DNA from: Senegalimassilia sp003474385
GTDB taxonomy: Bacteria > Actinomycetota > Coriobacteriia > Coriobacteriales > Eggerthellaceae
DNA length: 64,000 nt
Direction: 5' to 3'
Assembly (NCBI RefSeq): GCF_003474385.1
Contig: NZ_QUCY01000015.1
Span: 6,904-70,903, forward strand
The notes below the pieces were generated by a model that was given only the letters and a program-made list of their open reading frames with translations, made no database searches and had not been told where the DNA came from. Positions 41,982-50,087 of the stretch are shown one piece after another (the stretch's first letter is position 1; each line of letters opens with the position of its first letter). The translations under genes were made by a program, and so were the position numbers.

Positions 41982-42442
41982 GGAGGGTTTTGCGCGGAAG
42001 GGGCGTTGGCCCGCGTGGGGCGGAGGCCCCGGGCGCGTAGGGCCGCGCGTTTGAGATGCGTGCTTTTCGGGCGATTGATGCTGCGCATCCGAGGCGTTCG
42101 GATCGCTCGGGCAGATAACGCTACGCGCTCGAGGCGTTTGGGCTGTTCAGGGCTGGTTCCTGACAGATAATGCTACGTCCCCGAAGTGTCCGATCGAAGC
42201 GCCCGGCGGGTTTCGCGGGTTGACTTCGGACACTTAGTGCTATGTCCCCGAAGTGTCTGGCGGGTGCGTCTTGGGGGTTTAAGGGCCGTCGCTTGGAGCG
42301 TTCGCCGTTTTCGGCTTGCGCTTCGGGCGGCGGTCTTTTTTGCTTTGCGGCTTGTGTTTGTTCGGAGGGTTAACAAGACCGAAACCTGAGCCTTCGCCTT
42401 ATGTCATAGGATACTGCGCAAGTATCAAAACACTAGGAGTAC
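41982..42442. other. Gene-free region with palindromic repeats
   Basis: No gene is supported in this GC-rich stretch between the ThrH-like gene and the formate dehydrogenase leader. It holds three copies of a ~30-base element (next entry), and a TTTTTT run near 42338 may end a transcript. The promoter of the formate dehydrogenase operon must lie in its last ~150 bases but has no clear hexamers. Confidence 0.55.
42111..42257 (-). repeat. Three copies of a ~30-bp palindromic intergenic element
   Basis: Copies lie at 42111-42142 (degenerate), 42161-42190 and 42229-42257. Two more, in opposite orientation, lie at 39397-39428 and 41203-41233. All share GCTAYGTCCCC after AGATAA or TTAGT, and the ends are self-complementary: GACACTT and AAGTGTC in the last copy. 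The spacing and palindromic ends resemble REP-type elements. Confidence 0.75.
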
Positions 42443-42503
42443 GATGGGGCGGCTTGCGCCATTGCCGTCCCCATGCAAGCGTTGCAAGCCTGCATAAGCA
42501 GGC
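42443..42503 (+). ncRNA. Structured 5' leader of the formate dehydrogenase operon
   Basis: ATGGGGCGGC (42444-42453) pairs with GCCG-T-CCCCAT (42464-42474). A second hairpin GCCTGC-ATAA-GCAGGC (42488-42503) ends 7 bases before the GGGGGAG ribosome-binding site. This looks like a regulatory leader. A molybdenum- or tungsten-cofactor riboswitch would suit the gene it controls, but I could not match the consensus by eye. Confidence 0.45.
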
Positions 42504-42517
42504 GAAACGGGGGAGAA

Positions 42518-44398
42518 ATGACGAGATTGTCCATTGCGCCCGCTTCGGCGGACGATGCCCGCATTGGCGGGTTCCTGGACCGGCAGAAGCGTCGCGTAGA
42601 CGCCATGCCGCCGGGCATGTGCCCTCTGGCGCAGCAGCTGACGCTGCTCGAGGAGGGCGCGCTGCAAACGTGCGGCAAATGCGTGCCGTGCCGCGACGGC
42701 CTGCCTCAGCTGGCGGGCATGCTGCGCCATCTGGTGGATTGCCAGGCCGACGCGGCCGAGGTCGAGCGCATGCGCGCGCTGGCCGAGATGGTGCGCGACA
42801 CGTCGGATTGCGCCATCGGCTACGAATCGGCGAACGCCCTGTTGGAGGGCCTGGACGCCTTCGCCGCCGAGGTTGAAAGCCACGTGAGCAAGCATGAATG
42901 CCAGCGCAGCGTGGGCCAGTCGGTGCCGTGCGAGACGTTCTGCCCGGCGCATGTGAACGTGCCCGCCTACATCGCGCTGGTGGCGCAGGGCGATTACGCC
43001 GGCGCCGTGCAGATGATCCGCAAGGACAACCCGTTCCCCACCGCGTGCGGCCTGGTGTGCGAGCACCCCTGCGAGCAGCGCTGCCGCCGCACGCTCATCG
43101 ACGCGCCGCTCAACATCCGCGGCATCAAAGAGTTCGCCTGCGAGCACGCGCGCGCCGACCAGGTGCCCGTGCCGAAGCGTCTGCCTGCAACCGGCCGCCG
43201 CGTGGCGGTCGTGGGCGGCGGCCCGTCCGGTTTGACCTGCGCGTACTTCGCCACCCTGATGGGCCATGACGTGGACGTGTTCGAGGGGCGCAAGCAGCTG
43301 GGCGGCATGATCCGTTACGGCATCCCCGCGTACCGCTTCCCGCGCGAGCGCCTGGACGAGGATATTCGCGGCATCCTGGCCGTGGGCGGCATCACCGTGC
43401 ATACCGAAAGCCCCGTGGACGCTGCGCGCATGGCGCAGCTTTCCGCGGATTACGACGCCGTGTACGTGGCCATCGGCGCGCAAACCGGTAAGGGCCTGCG
43501 CATAGACGGCACGGATGCCGAAGGCGTGTTTTCCGCCGTCGACCTGCTCGGACGCATCGGCGATGGCGATTACCCCGACTTCACGGGCAAGAAGGTGGCC
43601 GTCATCGGCGGCGGCAACGTCGCCATGGACTGCTGCCGCACGGCGGTGCGCGCCGGCGCCGAGGAGGTGTCGGTGGTGTATCGCCGCCGCATCTCCGACA
43701 TGACGGCGCTGCCGGCCGAGATCGAGTCGGCCATCGCCGAGGGCGTGGAGATGATCACGCTGCAGGCGCCGGCCGCCATCGAGAAGGACGAGCAGGGCCG
43801 CTGCTGCGCGCTGCTGACGAACCCGCAGATGATCGGCCCGGTCAAGCGCGGCCGTCCCGCGCCCGTGGCCGCCGACAAGCCGCAGATGCGTATCCCCGCC
43901 GATGTCATCCTGATCGCCGTGGGGCAGAACATCGTGTCCGCGCCGTTCGAGGAGTTCGGCATGGCTGCCGAATGGGGCGAGTTCAAGGCGGACGAGCAGC
44001 TGCATGCGCAGATGGACGCCGAGGCGCTTGCCGCCCGCGGCGCCGATGCCTCCGCGGGCGCGAACGTGTTCGTGGGCGGTGACTGCCAAACCGGCCCGGC
44101 GTCGGCTATCAAGGCCATCGCCGCCGGCAAGGTTGTCGCACGCAACATCGACCATATGCTGGGCTTTAACCACACGCTCGACTGCGGCGTGGCGGTTCCG
44201 CCGGCCCAGCCCAACGACCGCGCGGCGTACGGCCGCGTGGAGGTGCTCGAGCGCCCCGCGCGCGAGCGCAAGAACGATTTCGATGCCGTCGAGGTTCCCA
44301 TGAGCACGGAGGAGGCCATGCAGGAATGTGGCCGCTGCCTGCGCTGCGACCACTTCGGCGCCGGCGCCTGCGAAGGGGGGCGTATCCAGTATGCTTAA
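42518..44398 (+). CDS. FAD/Fe-S NAD(P)-linked electron-transfer subunit (NuoF C-terminal plus GltD-like), formate dehydrogenase partner
   Basis: This 626-residue protein would exchange electrons between NAD(P)H and the formate dehydrogenase that follows. Residues 45-100 carry the NuoF-type cluster site TCGKCVPCRDG (Cys52, 55, 58). Then comes the GltD-type cysteine region (ECQRS, CETFCPAH, CGLVCEHPCEQRC), the FAD motif VVGGGPSGLTCAYF, the NADPH motif VIGGGNVAMDCCR and a second FAD block NVFVGGDCQTGPASAIKAIA. The tail CGRCLRCDHFGAGAC is another cluster site. The stop overlaps the formate dehydrogenase start by eight bases. Its GTP-free, soluble make-up suggests a cytosolic NAD(P)-dependent formate dehydrogenase. 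Confidence 0.85.
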   Translation: MTRLSIAPASADDARIGGFLDRQKRRVDAMPPGMCPLAQQLTLLEEGALQTCGKCVPCRDGLPQLAGMLRHLVDCQADAAEVERMRALAEMVRDTSDCAIGYESANALLEGLDAFAAEVESHVSKHECQRSVGQSVPCETFCPAHVNVPAYIALVAQGDYAGAVQMIRKDNPFPTACGLVCEHPCEQRCRRTLIDAPLNIRGIKEFACEHARADQVPVPKRLPATGRRVAVVGGGPSGLTCAYFATLMGHDVDVFEGRKQLGGMIRYGIPAYRFPRERLDEDIRGILAVGGITVHTESPVDAARMAQLSADYDAVYVAIGAQTGKGLRIDGTDAEGVFSAVDLLGRIGDGDYPDFTGKKVAVIGGGNVAMDCCRTAVRAGAEEVSVVYRRRISDMTALPAEIESAIAEGVEMITLQAPAAIEKDEQGRCCALLTNPQMIGPVKRGRPAPVAADKPQMRIPADVILIAVGQNIVSAPFEEFGMAAEWGEFKADEQLHAQMDAEALAARGADASAGANVFVGGDCQTGPASAIKAIAAGKVVARNIDHMLGFNHTLDCGVAVPPAQPNDRAAYGRVEVLERPARERKNDFDAVEVPMSTEEAMQECGRCLRCDHFGAGACEGGRIQYA

Positions 44399-47102
44399 CA
44401 TCACCATCGACGGCCGCGCGCTCGAGGCGCGCGAGGGCCAGACCGTTTTGGAAGCCGCCCGCGAGGCAGGCATCCGCATCCCCACGCTGTGCTACCTGGC
44501 CGAGCGCAGCGCCATCGGGTCGTGCCGCGTGTGCGTGGTCGACGTCGAGGGGCAGGACGCCCCCGTGCCCGCGTGCACCACGCGCGTGGTCGACGGCATG
44601 CAGGTGCAGACGGCCACCGAGCGCGTGCTGAAGTATCGCCGCATGGCCGTTGACCTGCTGATCTCCAACCACGGCTTGGATTCGACGGACTACTGCTTCA
44701 GCTGCGTGAAGAACGGCGCCTGCGAGCTGCAGGCCGTGGCGCGCGAGGTGGGCGTTTCGCACCCCACCTTCCCCGTTGCGCAAACGCGCAAGCCGGTGCT
44801 GGACTCCAACCCGTTCCTGCGCTTCGACCCCAACCTGTGCATCGCCTGCCAGCGCTGCGTGGGCGCGTGTAACAACGCGGCAGGCAACCATGTGCTGCAA
44901 ACGGGCAAGCGCGGCGTGCGCACCACCATCCGCGCGCCGTTCGGGCCGAACTGGGATGCCACCATCTGCGAGAGCTGCGGCAACTGCGCGCAGGCGTGCC
45001 CGACGGGCGCCCTGGTGGAGAAGCGCCGCGGGTTGTACCGCGAATGGGACACCCATACCGTTCGCACCACCTGCCCGCACTGCGGCGTGGGCTGCCAGCT
45101 CGACCTGGTGGTGAAGGGCGATCAGATCGTGGACGTGCAGGCCGCCGACGGCCCGTCCAACGACGGCCTGCTGTGCGTGAAGGGCCGTTCCGGCAGCTTC
45201 GACTTCGTGAATTCCCCCGACCGCATCACCACGCCGTTGGTGAAAACCCCCGAGACCGGCGAGTTCGAGCCCGCCGATTGGGATACGGCGCTCGACCTGG
45301 TGGCGCGCAAGTTCGCCGAGCTCAAGGAGGAGCACGGCGGCGAGAGCATCGCGGCGTTCGCGTGCTCGCGTTCCACCAACGAGGATATCTATCTCTTCCA
45401 GAAGATGGCGAGGTGCGCATTCGACAGCCCCAATGTCGATAACTGCGCACGTGTTTGACACGCCCCCACCGTTGCCGGTCTGGCAACTACACTTGGTTCG
45501 GGCGCAATGACGAACTCCATCAAGGATGTGTGCGAGGATTCGCAGGTCATCCTGCTGGTGGGCAGCAATCCGGAAGAGGCGCACCCGGTCATGGGCATGC
45601 GCCTGCGGCAGGCGGTCGAGCGCGGCGCGAAGCTGATCGTGGTGGACCCGCGCGAGATCGGGCTGGCGAAGAAGGCCGATATCCACCTGAAGCTGCGTCC
45701 CGGCACGAACGTGGCGTTCGCGAACGGCATGGTGAACGTGCTGATACAGAAGGGCCTGGTGGACCGCGAGTTCGTGGAAAGCCGCACCGAGGGCTTCGAC
45801 GAGCTTGCCGCCATGGTGGCCGACTACACCCCCGAGCGCGTGGCCGAGATCTGCGGCATCGATGCGCGCGACCTGGAGGCGGCCGCCGAGATGTACGCGA
45901 CGGCCGAGCGCGCCCCCATCGTCTACTGCCTGGGCGTGGTCGAGCACTCCACGGGCACCGAGAGCGTTATGGCGCTGTCGAACCTGGCGCTGGCCGCGGG
46001 CAAGCTGGGCCGTCCCGGCTGCGGCATCAACCCGCTGCGCGGCCAGAACAACGTGCAGGGCGCGTGCGACATGGGCGCGGGCCCGGCAGACTTCACTGGC
46101 TATCAGAAGGTGGCGAACCCCGAGATGCGCGCGAAGTTCGAGGCCGCATGGGGCGTCGAGCTGAACCAGGCTGCCGGTCTGAAGGCCACTGAGTGCTTCC
46201 CCGCCATGATCGACGGGCGCATCCGCGGCCTGTTCCTGTTCGGCGAGGACCCGGTGCGCACCGACCCGGACACGGGCCACGTCATCCGCGCGTTGGAGTC
46301 GCTGGACTTCTTCGTGTGCGAGGAGCTGTTCATGACGGAGACGGCGAAGTATGCCGACGTCATCCTGCCCGGTCGCAGCTATGCGGAGAAGGAGGGCACG
46401 TTCACCAACACCGAGCGCCGCGTGCAGCGCGTGCGCAAGGCGGTGGACGGTCCGGCGGGCGCACGTCTAGACACCGAGGTGTTCGCCGACATCATGCGCC
46501 GCATGGGGTATGACCAGCCCACGCTCACGGGCGCGCAGCTCATGGACGAGGTGGCGAGCCTGACGCCGTCGTACGCGGGCATCAGCCATGCGCGCCTGGA
46601 CTCCGCCGTCGTGGCGGGGCAGGGCCTGCAGTGGCCGTGCACGGGTCCGGACCATCCGGGCACGCGCATCATGCACGAGGGTGCGTTCTCGCGCGGTTTG
46701 GGCGGATACTCGCTGGCGCAGTACCGTCCGTCGGCCGAGCAGCCTGATGAGGAGTTCCCGCTCATCATGATGACGGGCCGCGTGCTTGCGCAGTACAACG
46801 CGCAGGCCATGACGGGCCGCACCGAGGGGCTCAACCAGATCGACGGCACGTCGTTCATCGAGATCAACGACGCGGACGCCGCCGCCGCGGGTATCGCCGA
46901 CGGCGACCGTGTGCGCGTGAGCAGCCGCCGCGGCGTCATCGAGAGCCAGGCTCGCGTGTCGGGAAAGACCAATCCCGGCGAGGTGTGGATGCCGTTCCAC
47001 TTCCAGGATGGCAACGCAAACTGGCTGACCAACGCAGCGCTCGACAACATCTCGGCAACGCCGGAGTACAAGGTGTGCGCCGTGCGTGTGGAGAAGGCGT
47101 AA
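44391..47102 (+). CDS. fdhA: Selenocysteine-containing formate dehydrogenase, alpha subunit
   Basis: This cytosolic molybdenum or tungsten formate dehydrogenase has 903 residues if the in-frame TGA at 45456-45458 is read as selenocysteine 356. The context CARV-U-HAPTVAGL matches the FdhF active site (CARVUHGPSVAGL). The N-terminus has a [2Fe-2S] domain (Cys34, 45, 48, 62), a His94/Cys102/105/111 cluster, two ferredoxin clusters (CIACQRCVGAC, CESCGNCAQAC) and the CPHCGVGC cluster of the catalytic domain. The frame continues unchanged across the TGA to the stop at 47102, and a SECIS hairpin follows the TGA. Automatic calling would split the gene. The operon supplies the flavin subunit upstream; the asparaginase gene follows after 31 bases. 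Confidence 0.92.
45456..45487 (+). promoter_or_regulatory. SECIS element for selenocysteine insertion
   Basis: Twelve bases after the TGA, GTTGCC and GGCAAC form a six-base stem around the loop GGTCT. The same apical loop is the SelB-binding part of the Escherichia coli fdhF SECIS, at the same distance from its TGA. Confidence 0.9.
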
Positions 47103-47133
47103 AGGATAGAGCAAGATCGAGCGAGGGGCGCAT

Positions 47134-48168
47134 ATGAAACGGGTTTTGGTGATCGCGACGGGCGGGACCATCGCGTCGGCCGAGGAAGGCAGCGGCCTGG
47201 CGCCGGCGTTGACCGGCGAGCAGTTGGTGGCGTTCGTTCCCGAGGTTGCGCAGGTTTGCCATGTCGAGGTGTCGCAGGTCATGAACGTGGACAGCACGAA
47301 CATGCGCCCGGAGGGATGGTTGGCCATCGCGGGCGAGGTGCGTCGGGGCTACGACGACTTCGACGGGTTCGTGGTCCTTCACGGCACCGATACCCTGGCG
47401 TACGCGGCGGCAGGGCTGTCGTACCTGGTGCAGGGCAGCCCGAAGCCCGTGGTGCTGACCGGCTCGCAGCTGCCCATGGGCGATCCCGGCACCGACGGCA
47501 AGCGCAACCTGCTCGATGCTGTGCGCGTGGCCTGCGACGATGCCGCCGCGGGCGTGATGGTGGTGTTCGGCGGAAAGGTGATCTCGGGGACGGCGGCGCG
47601 CAAGGTGCGCACGCGCAGCTTCGAAGCGTTCGATAGCTTGAACGCCCTCGACTTGGGGCGCGTGCGCGACGGACGGGTTGAATGGGCTGATGGGGTTTGC
47701 GAGCGGATGTGCGTGGCGGCAAGGGCCTGCGCCGCGGAGGAGGTTGGCGGTGCGCCTTCGACCGTGCGCTTCTACGATGCGCTCAACCCGCGGGTGGCGG
47801 CGCTCAAGCTTACGCCGGGCATGGATGCGCTGGTCATCGATGCGCTGCGCCCCGCGTGCGATGCGCTGGTGGTGGAGGCCTTCGGGCTGGGAGGCATCCC
47901 GGAGTACGATGGCATCACCGAAACGCTGCTCGCGTGGGTGGACGCCGGGAAAACGCTGGTCATGACCACGCAGTGCCCGTACGAGGGCGCCGACCTGAGC
48001 GTGTACGAGGTGGGTCGCGCGTTCTGCGACCGCCCGGGCGTGCTCATGGGCGGCAGCGCTACCACCGAGGCGCTGTTGGCGAAGACCATGTGGGCGCTTG
48101 CGCAAGCGGCCGACCCCGACGGCGTCGTCGATCGCGAGAAACTGGCGGAACTGTTCGCCAGCTGCTAA
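47134..48168 (+). CDS. ansA: L-asparaginase (type I-like)
   Basis: This enzyme hydrolyses asparagine to aspartate and ammonia. The 344-residue protein carries both active-site threonine motifs: IATGGTIAS with Thr12, and LHGTDTLAY with Thr85-Asp86. TGSQLPMGDPGTDGKRNLLDA is another family block. There is no signal peptide, so it is cytosolic. The ATG lies 31 bases after the formate dehydrogenase stop, with GAGCGAGGGG upstream, so co-transcription is possible without an obvious metabolic link. An APC-family amino acid permease is encoded downstream on the other strand. Confidence 0.9.
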   Translation: MKRVLVIATGGTIASAEEGSGLAPALTGEQLVAFVPEVAQVCHVEVSQVMNVDSTNMRPEGWLAIAGEVRRGYDDFDGFVVLHGTDTLAYAAAGLSYLVQGSPKPVVLTGSQLPMGDPGTDGKRNLLDAVRVACDDAAAGVMVVFGGKVISGTAARKVRTRSFEAFDSLNALDLGRVRDGRVEWADGVCERMCVAARACAAEEVGGAPSTVRFYDALNPRVAALKLTPGMDALVIDALRPACDALVVEAFGLGGIPEYDGITETLLAWVDAGKTLVMTTQCPYEGADLSVYEVGRAFCDRPGVLMGGSATTEALLAKTMWALAQAADPDGVVDREKLAELFASC

Positions 48169-48194
48169 GGGCGAGGGGGATAGCCTCGAGTCTC

Positions 48195-48240
48195 ATCTCG
48201 TCCTTAAAAGTGTGATACATCACATTATTAAGGACGAGAT
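48195..48240. repeat. 46-bp nested palindrome after the asparaginase gene
   Basis: ATCTCGTCCTTAA (48195-48207) and its exact complement (48228-48240) enclose a 20-base centre. That centre is itself a dyad, TGTGA-TACA-TCACA (48211-48224). There is no T-run. It may be an RNA hairpin at the end of the asparaginase transcript or a DNA site for a symmetric regulator; the inner half-sites resemble those of CRP/FNR proteins but with a 4-base gap. Confidence 0.75.
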
Positions 48241-48318
48241 CGCAAGGAAGGCGCATACGCATACGTGAAAAGAGACGGAAGAACGTGCCGCTTTTCGCGA
48301 TTGGGGTTTCGGCGCTGT

Positions 48319-48406
48319 GGCGATAGGCGCGGCGTCGCAGAACGGCCCGTTGACCTGCGTGGGGCAGGCCAACGGGCCGTTGTCGGTTTCGGGGAGTTTT
48401 GCGGGG
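48319..48406 (+). repeat. Left direct repeat of ATPase cassette 2
   Basis: These 88 bases recur at 49992-50079 in the same orientation without gaps and with 6 mismatches (82 of 88 identical). The repeat contains a hairpin, AACGGCCCGTTG against CAACGGGCCGTT, with inner CCTGC and GCAGG arms, which looks like a terminator. Confidence 0.95.
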
Positions 48407-48437
48407 TTCGTCGCGATGGTTGCCCGGCGCTTTCGCT

Positions 48438-48601
48438 CTATTCGCAGGAAAATGCAGTTTACGATGATTCCTATTTTCAAAAAAATGCTGTTTTAGGCGA
48501 TTCCTATTTGCGGAAAAGTGCAGAATTAGGCTGATGCTATTTCACAATTCGTGCGATAATCGATGCATTCTATTTTCCAATTCATGCGGTGGAGGTTGCA
48601 C
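48438..48601 (+). repeat. 33-bp tandem array before ATPase 2
   Basis: Units begin with CTATT at 48438, 48471, 48504, 48537 and 48570, an exact 33-base period. Four units are complete, and the fifth runs into the GGAGG ribosome-binding site. Each has the pattern CTATTT, an A-rich stretch and a TGC at unit base 17-18. The units diverge in sequence but not in length. GATAAT at 48555-48560 could be a -10. Confidence 0.88.
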
Positions 48602-49957
48602 ATGTTGCGACGAAAAATTACAAAACAGCTGTTCAACTGGAAAAATCACTCGAAAAAGGCCTTGCTTGTCACTGGTGCACGCCAAATTGGGAAAAGTTAT
48701 GCAATCCGTGAATTCGGAACAGCGGAATACGCGTGCTACTTCGAGGTGAATCTTCTGCTCGACAAAACCGCAAGGGAAGCGCTGATCGGTGCCGAAAACG
48801 CAATGGATTTCATCAATCGCGTCGCTTTGCTGTCCGATCGTCCGCTTGTCGAGGGCAAAACGCTGATTTTTATCGACGAGATTCAGGAATATCCGGAAAT
48901 CGTCACGCTCATGAAGGCGCTTACAGAAGACGGGCGCTATTCGTTCGTATTTTCAGGCTCCATGCTGGGTACCGAGTTCAAAGGGATCTCGTCGTTTCCA
49001 GTGGGTTACATCGAGCAGCTGGTCATGCGTCCTATGGACTTCGAGGAGTTTTGCTGGGCCGTGGGCATTGAGCAGCGATTTCTGGATCAAGTCAGGCAGT
49101 GCTTGCGCGAGCGAAAGCCGGTGGAAGGATATCTTCACGACATCATGATGCGAAACTATCGCGCATATATCGTGGCAGGCGGCATGCCCGAGGTAGTGCA
49201 GAAGTACGTGGATTCGGGCTATTCGCTTGCGGAAACGCGTGCGATGCAGACGTTGCTTGTGCGGCAATACGCGCAAGACATCGGCAAATATGCGGGTAAT
49301 CGCGCTTTCGAGGTCCGTGCGATTTTCGATCAAATCCCCGTGCAGCTTGAAGGGGCAGCGCATCGGTTCAAGCTGTCGTCGCTACGCGATGCGGCGCGTA
49401 TGGAGTCGTTCCATCACGATTTCCTGTGGCTGGTGAACGCCGGGGTCGGTTTGCAGGTGCTGCAAACCACCGAAGCGCGATGCCCGTTGAAGCGCACGGA
49501 GCAGGCATCGAAGTTCAAATTGTACGAATCGGATACGGGCATGCTCGTATCGCGCTATCCGCAAAGCACGGCGCGGTCGATTTATCTTGACATGAAAGAC
49601 CCTAACCTTGGCGGCGTGTACGAGAACGTGGTTGCGCAGGAGCTGACGGCTTTGGGCATTCCTTTATGGTATTACCAGTCCGAACAGGCTGGTGAAGTGG
49701 ACTTTCTTATAGAGGGAAGAAGCGGTAAGGTCGTTCCCGTCGAGGTGAAATCAGGTAAGAAGGTTCGGGCGCACGCGGCGCTGAATCATCTTCTGGACAT
49801 TCGGGATTATAAGATTCCAGAATCGGTGGTGTTGTCTCGCAACAACCTTTCGCAGGAAGGGCGGGTCACGTACGCTCCGCTGTACATGACGTTTTGCCTG
49901 GATGAGTTGACGGAGGAAAGCGTGGGAGACTTCTCGTTTGCTCCGGCATTGCCGTAG
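48602..49957 (+). CDS. Orphan AAA-type ATPase with DUF4143/PD-(D/E)XK-like C-terminus (cassette 2)
   Basis: This 451-residue ATPase is from a different branch of the same family as the product of 39800-41095. Walker A is TGARQIGKS (24-32), Walker B is LIFIDEIQEYP (Asp92, Glu93) and sensor 1 is SFVFSGSML. The C-terminal domain has Asp367 (GEVDFLIE) and Glu381-Val-Lys383, again the D...ExK pattern. The ATG at 48602 has GGAGG 6 bases before it, and the ATG at 48563 in frame has none. Base composition upstream is AT-rich, unlike the surroundings. The gene is alone, behind a 33-bp tandem array and between 88-bp direct repeats. Function is unknown. Confidence 0.82.
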   Translation: MLRRKITKQLFNWKNHSKKALLVTGARQIGKSYAIREFGTAEYACYFEVNLLLDKTAREALIGAENAMDFINRVALLSDRPLVEGKTLIFIDEIQEYPEIVTLMKALTEDGRYSFVFSGSMLGTEFKGISSFPVGYIEQLVMRPMDFEEFCWAVGIEQRFLDQVRQCLRERKPVEGYLHDIMMRNYRAYIVAGGMPEVVQKYVDSGYSLAETRAMQTLLVRQYAQDIGKYAGNRAFEVRAIFDQIPVQLEGAAHRFKLSSLRDAARMESFHHDFLWLVNAGVGLQVLQTTEARCPLKRTEQASKFKLYESDTGMLVSRYPQSTARSIYLDMKDPNLGGVYENVVAQELTALGIPLWYYQSEQAGEVDFLIEGRSGKVVPVEVKSGKKVRAHAALNHLLDIRDYKIPESVVLSRNNLSQEGRVTYAPLYMTFCLDELTEESVGDFSFAPALP

Positions 49958-49991
49958 AGAGGCGGTCGAACAAGTTAGGGAAATGGGTGCC

Positions 49992-50079
49992 GGCGATAGG
50001 CGCGGCGTTGCAAGATGGCCCGTTGGCCTGCGTGGGGCAGGCCAACGGGCCGTTGTCGGTTTCGGGGCGTTTTGCGGGG
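49992..50079 (+). repeat. Right direct repeat of ATPase cassette 2, containing the permease terminator
   Basis: This is the second copy of 48319-48406, 35 bases after the ATPase stop and 8 bases from the end of the opposing permease gene. In this copy the hairpin is perfect, GGCCCGTTGGCCTGC against GCAGGCCAACGGGCC, with a 5-base loop. It probably terminates the permease transcript, so this copy may be the original one. Confidence 0.95.
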
Positions 50080-50087
50080 CGGGCGCC

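Noticed and set aside
45456..45458. TGA in formate dehydrogenase read as a nonsense mutation or pseudogene
   Set aside because: The active-site context and the SECIS hairpin fit selenocysteine, and the rest of the gene is intact.
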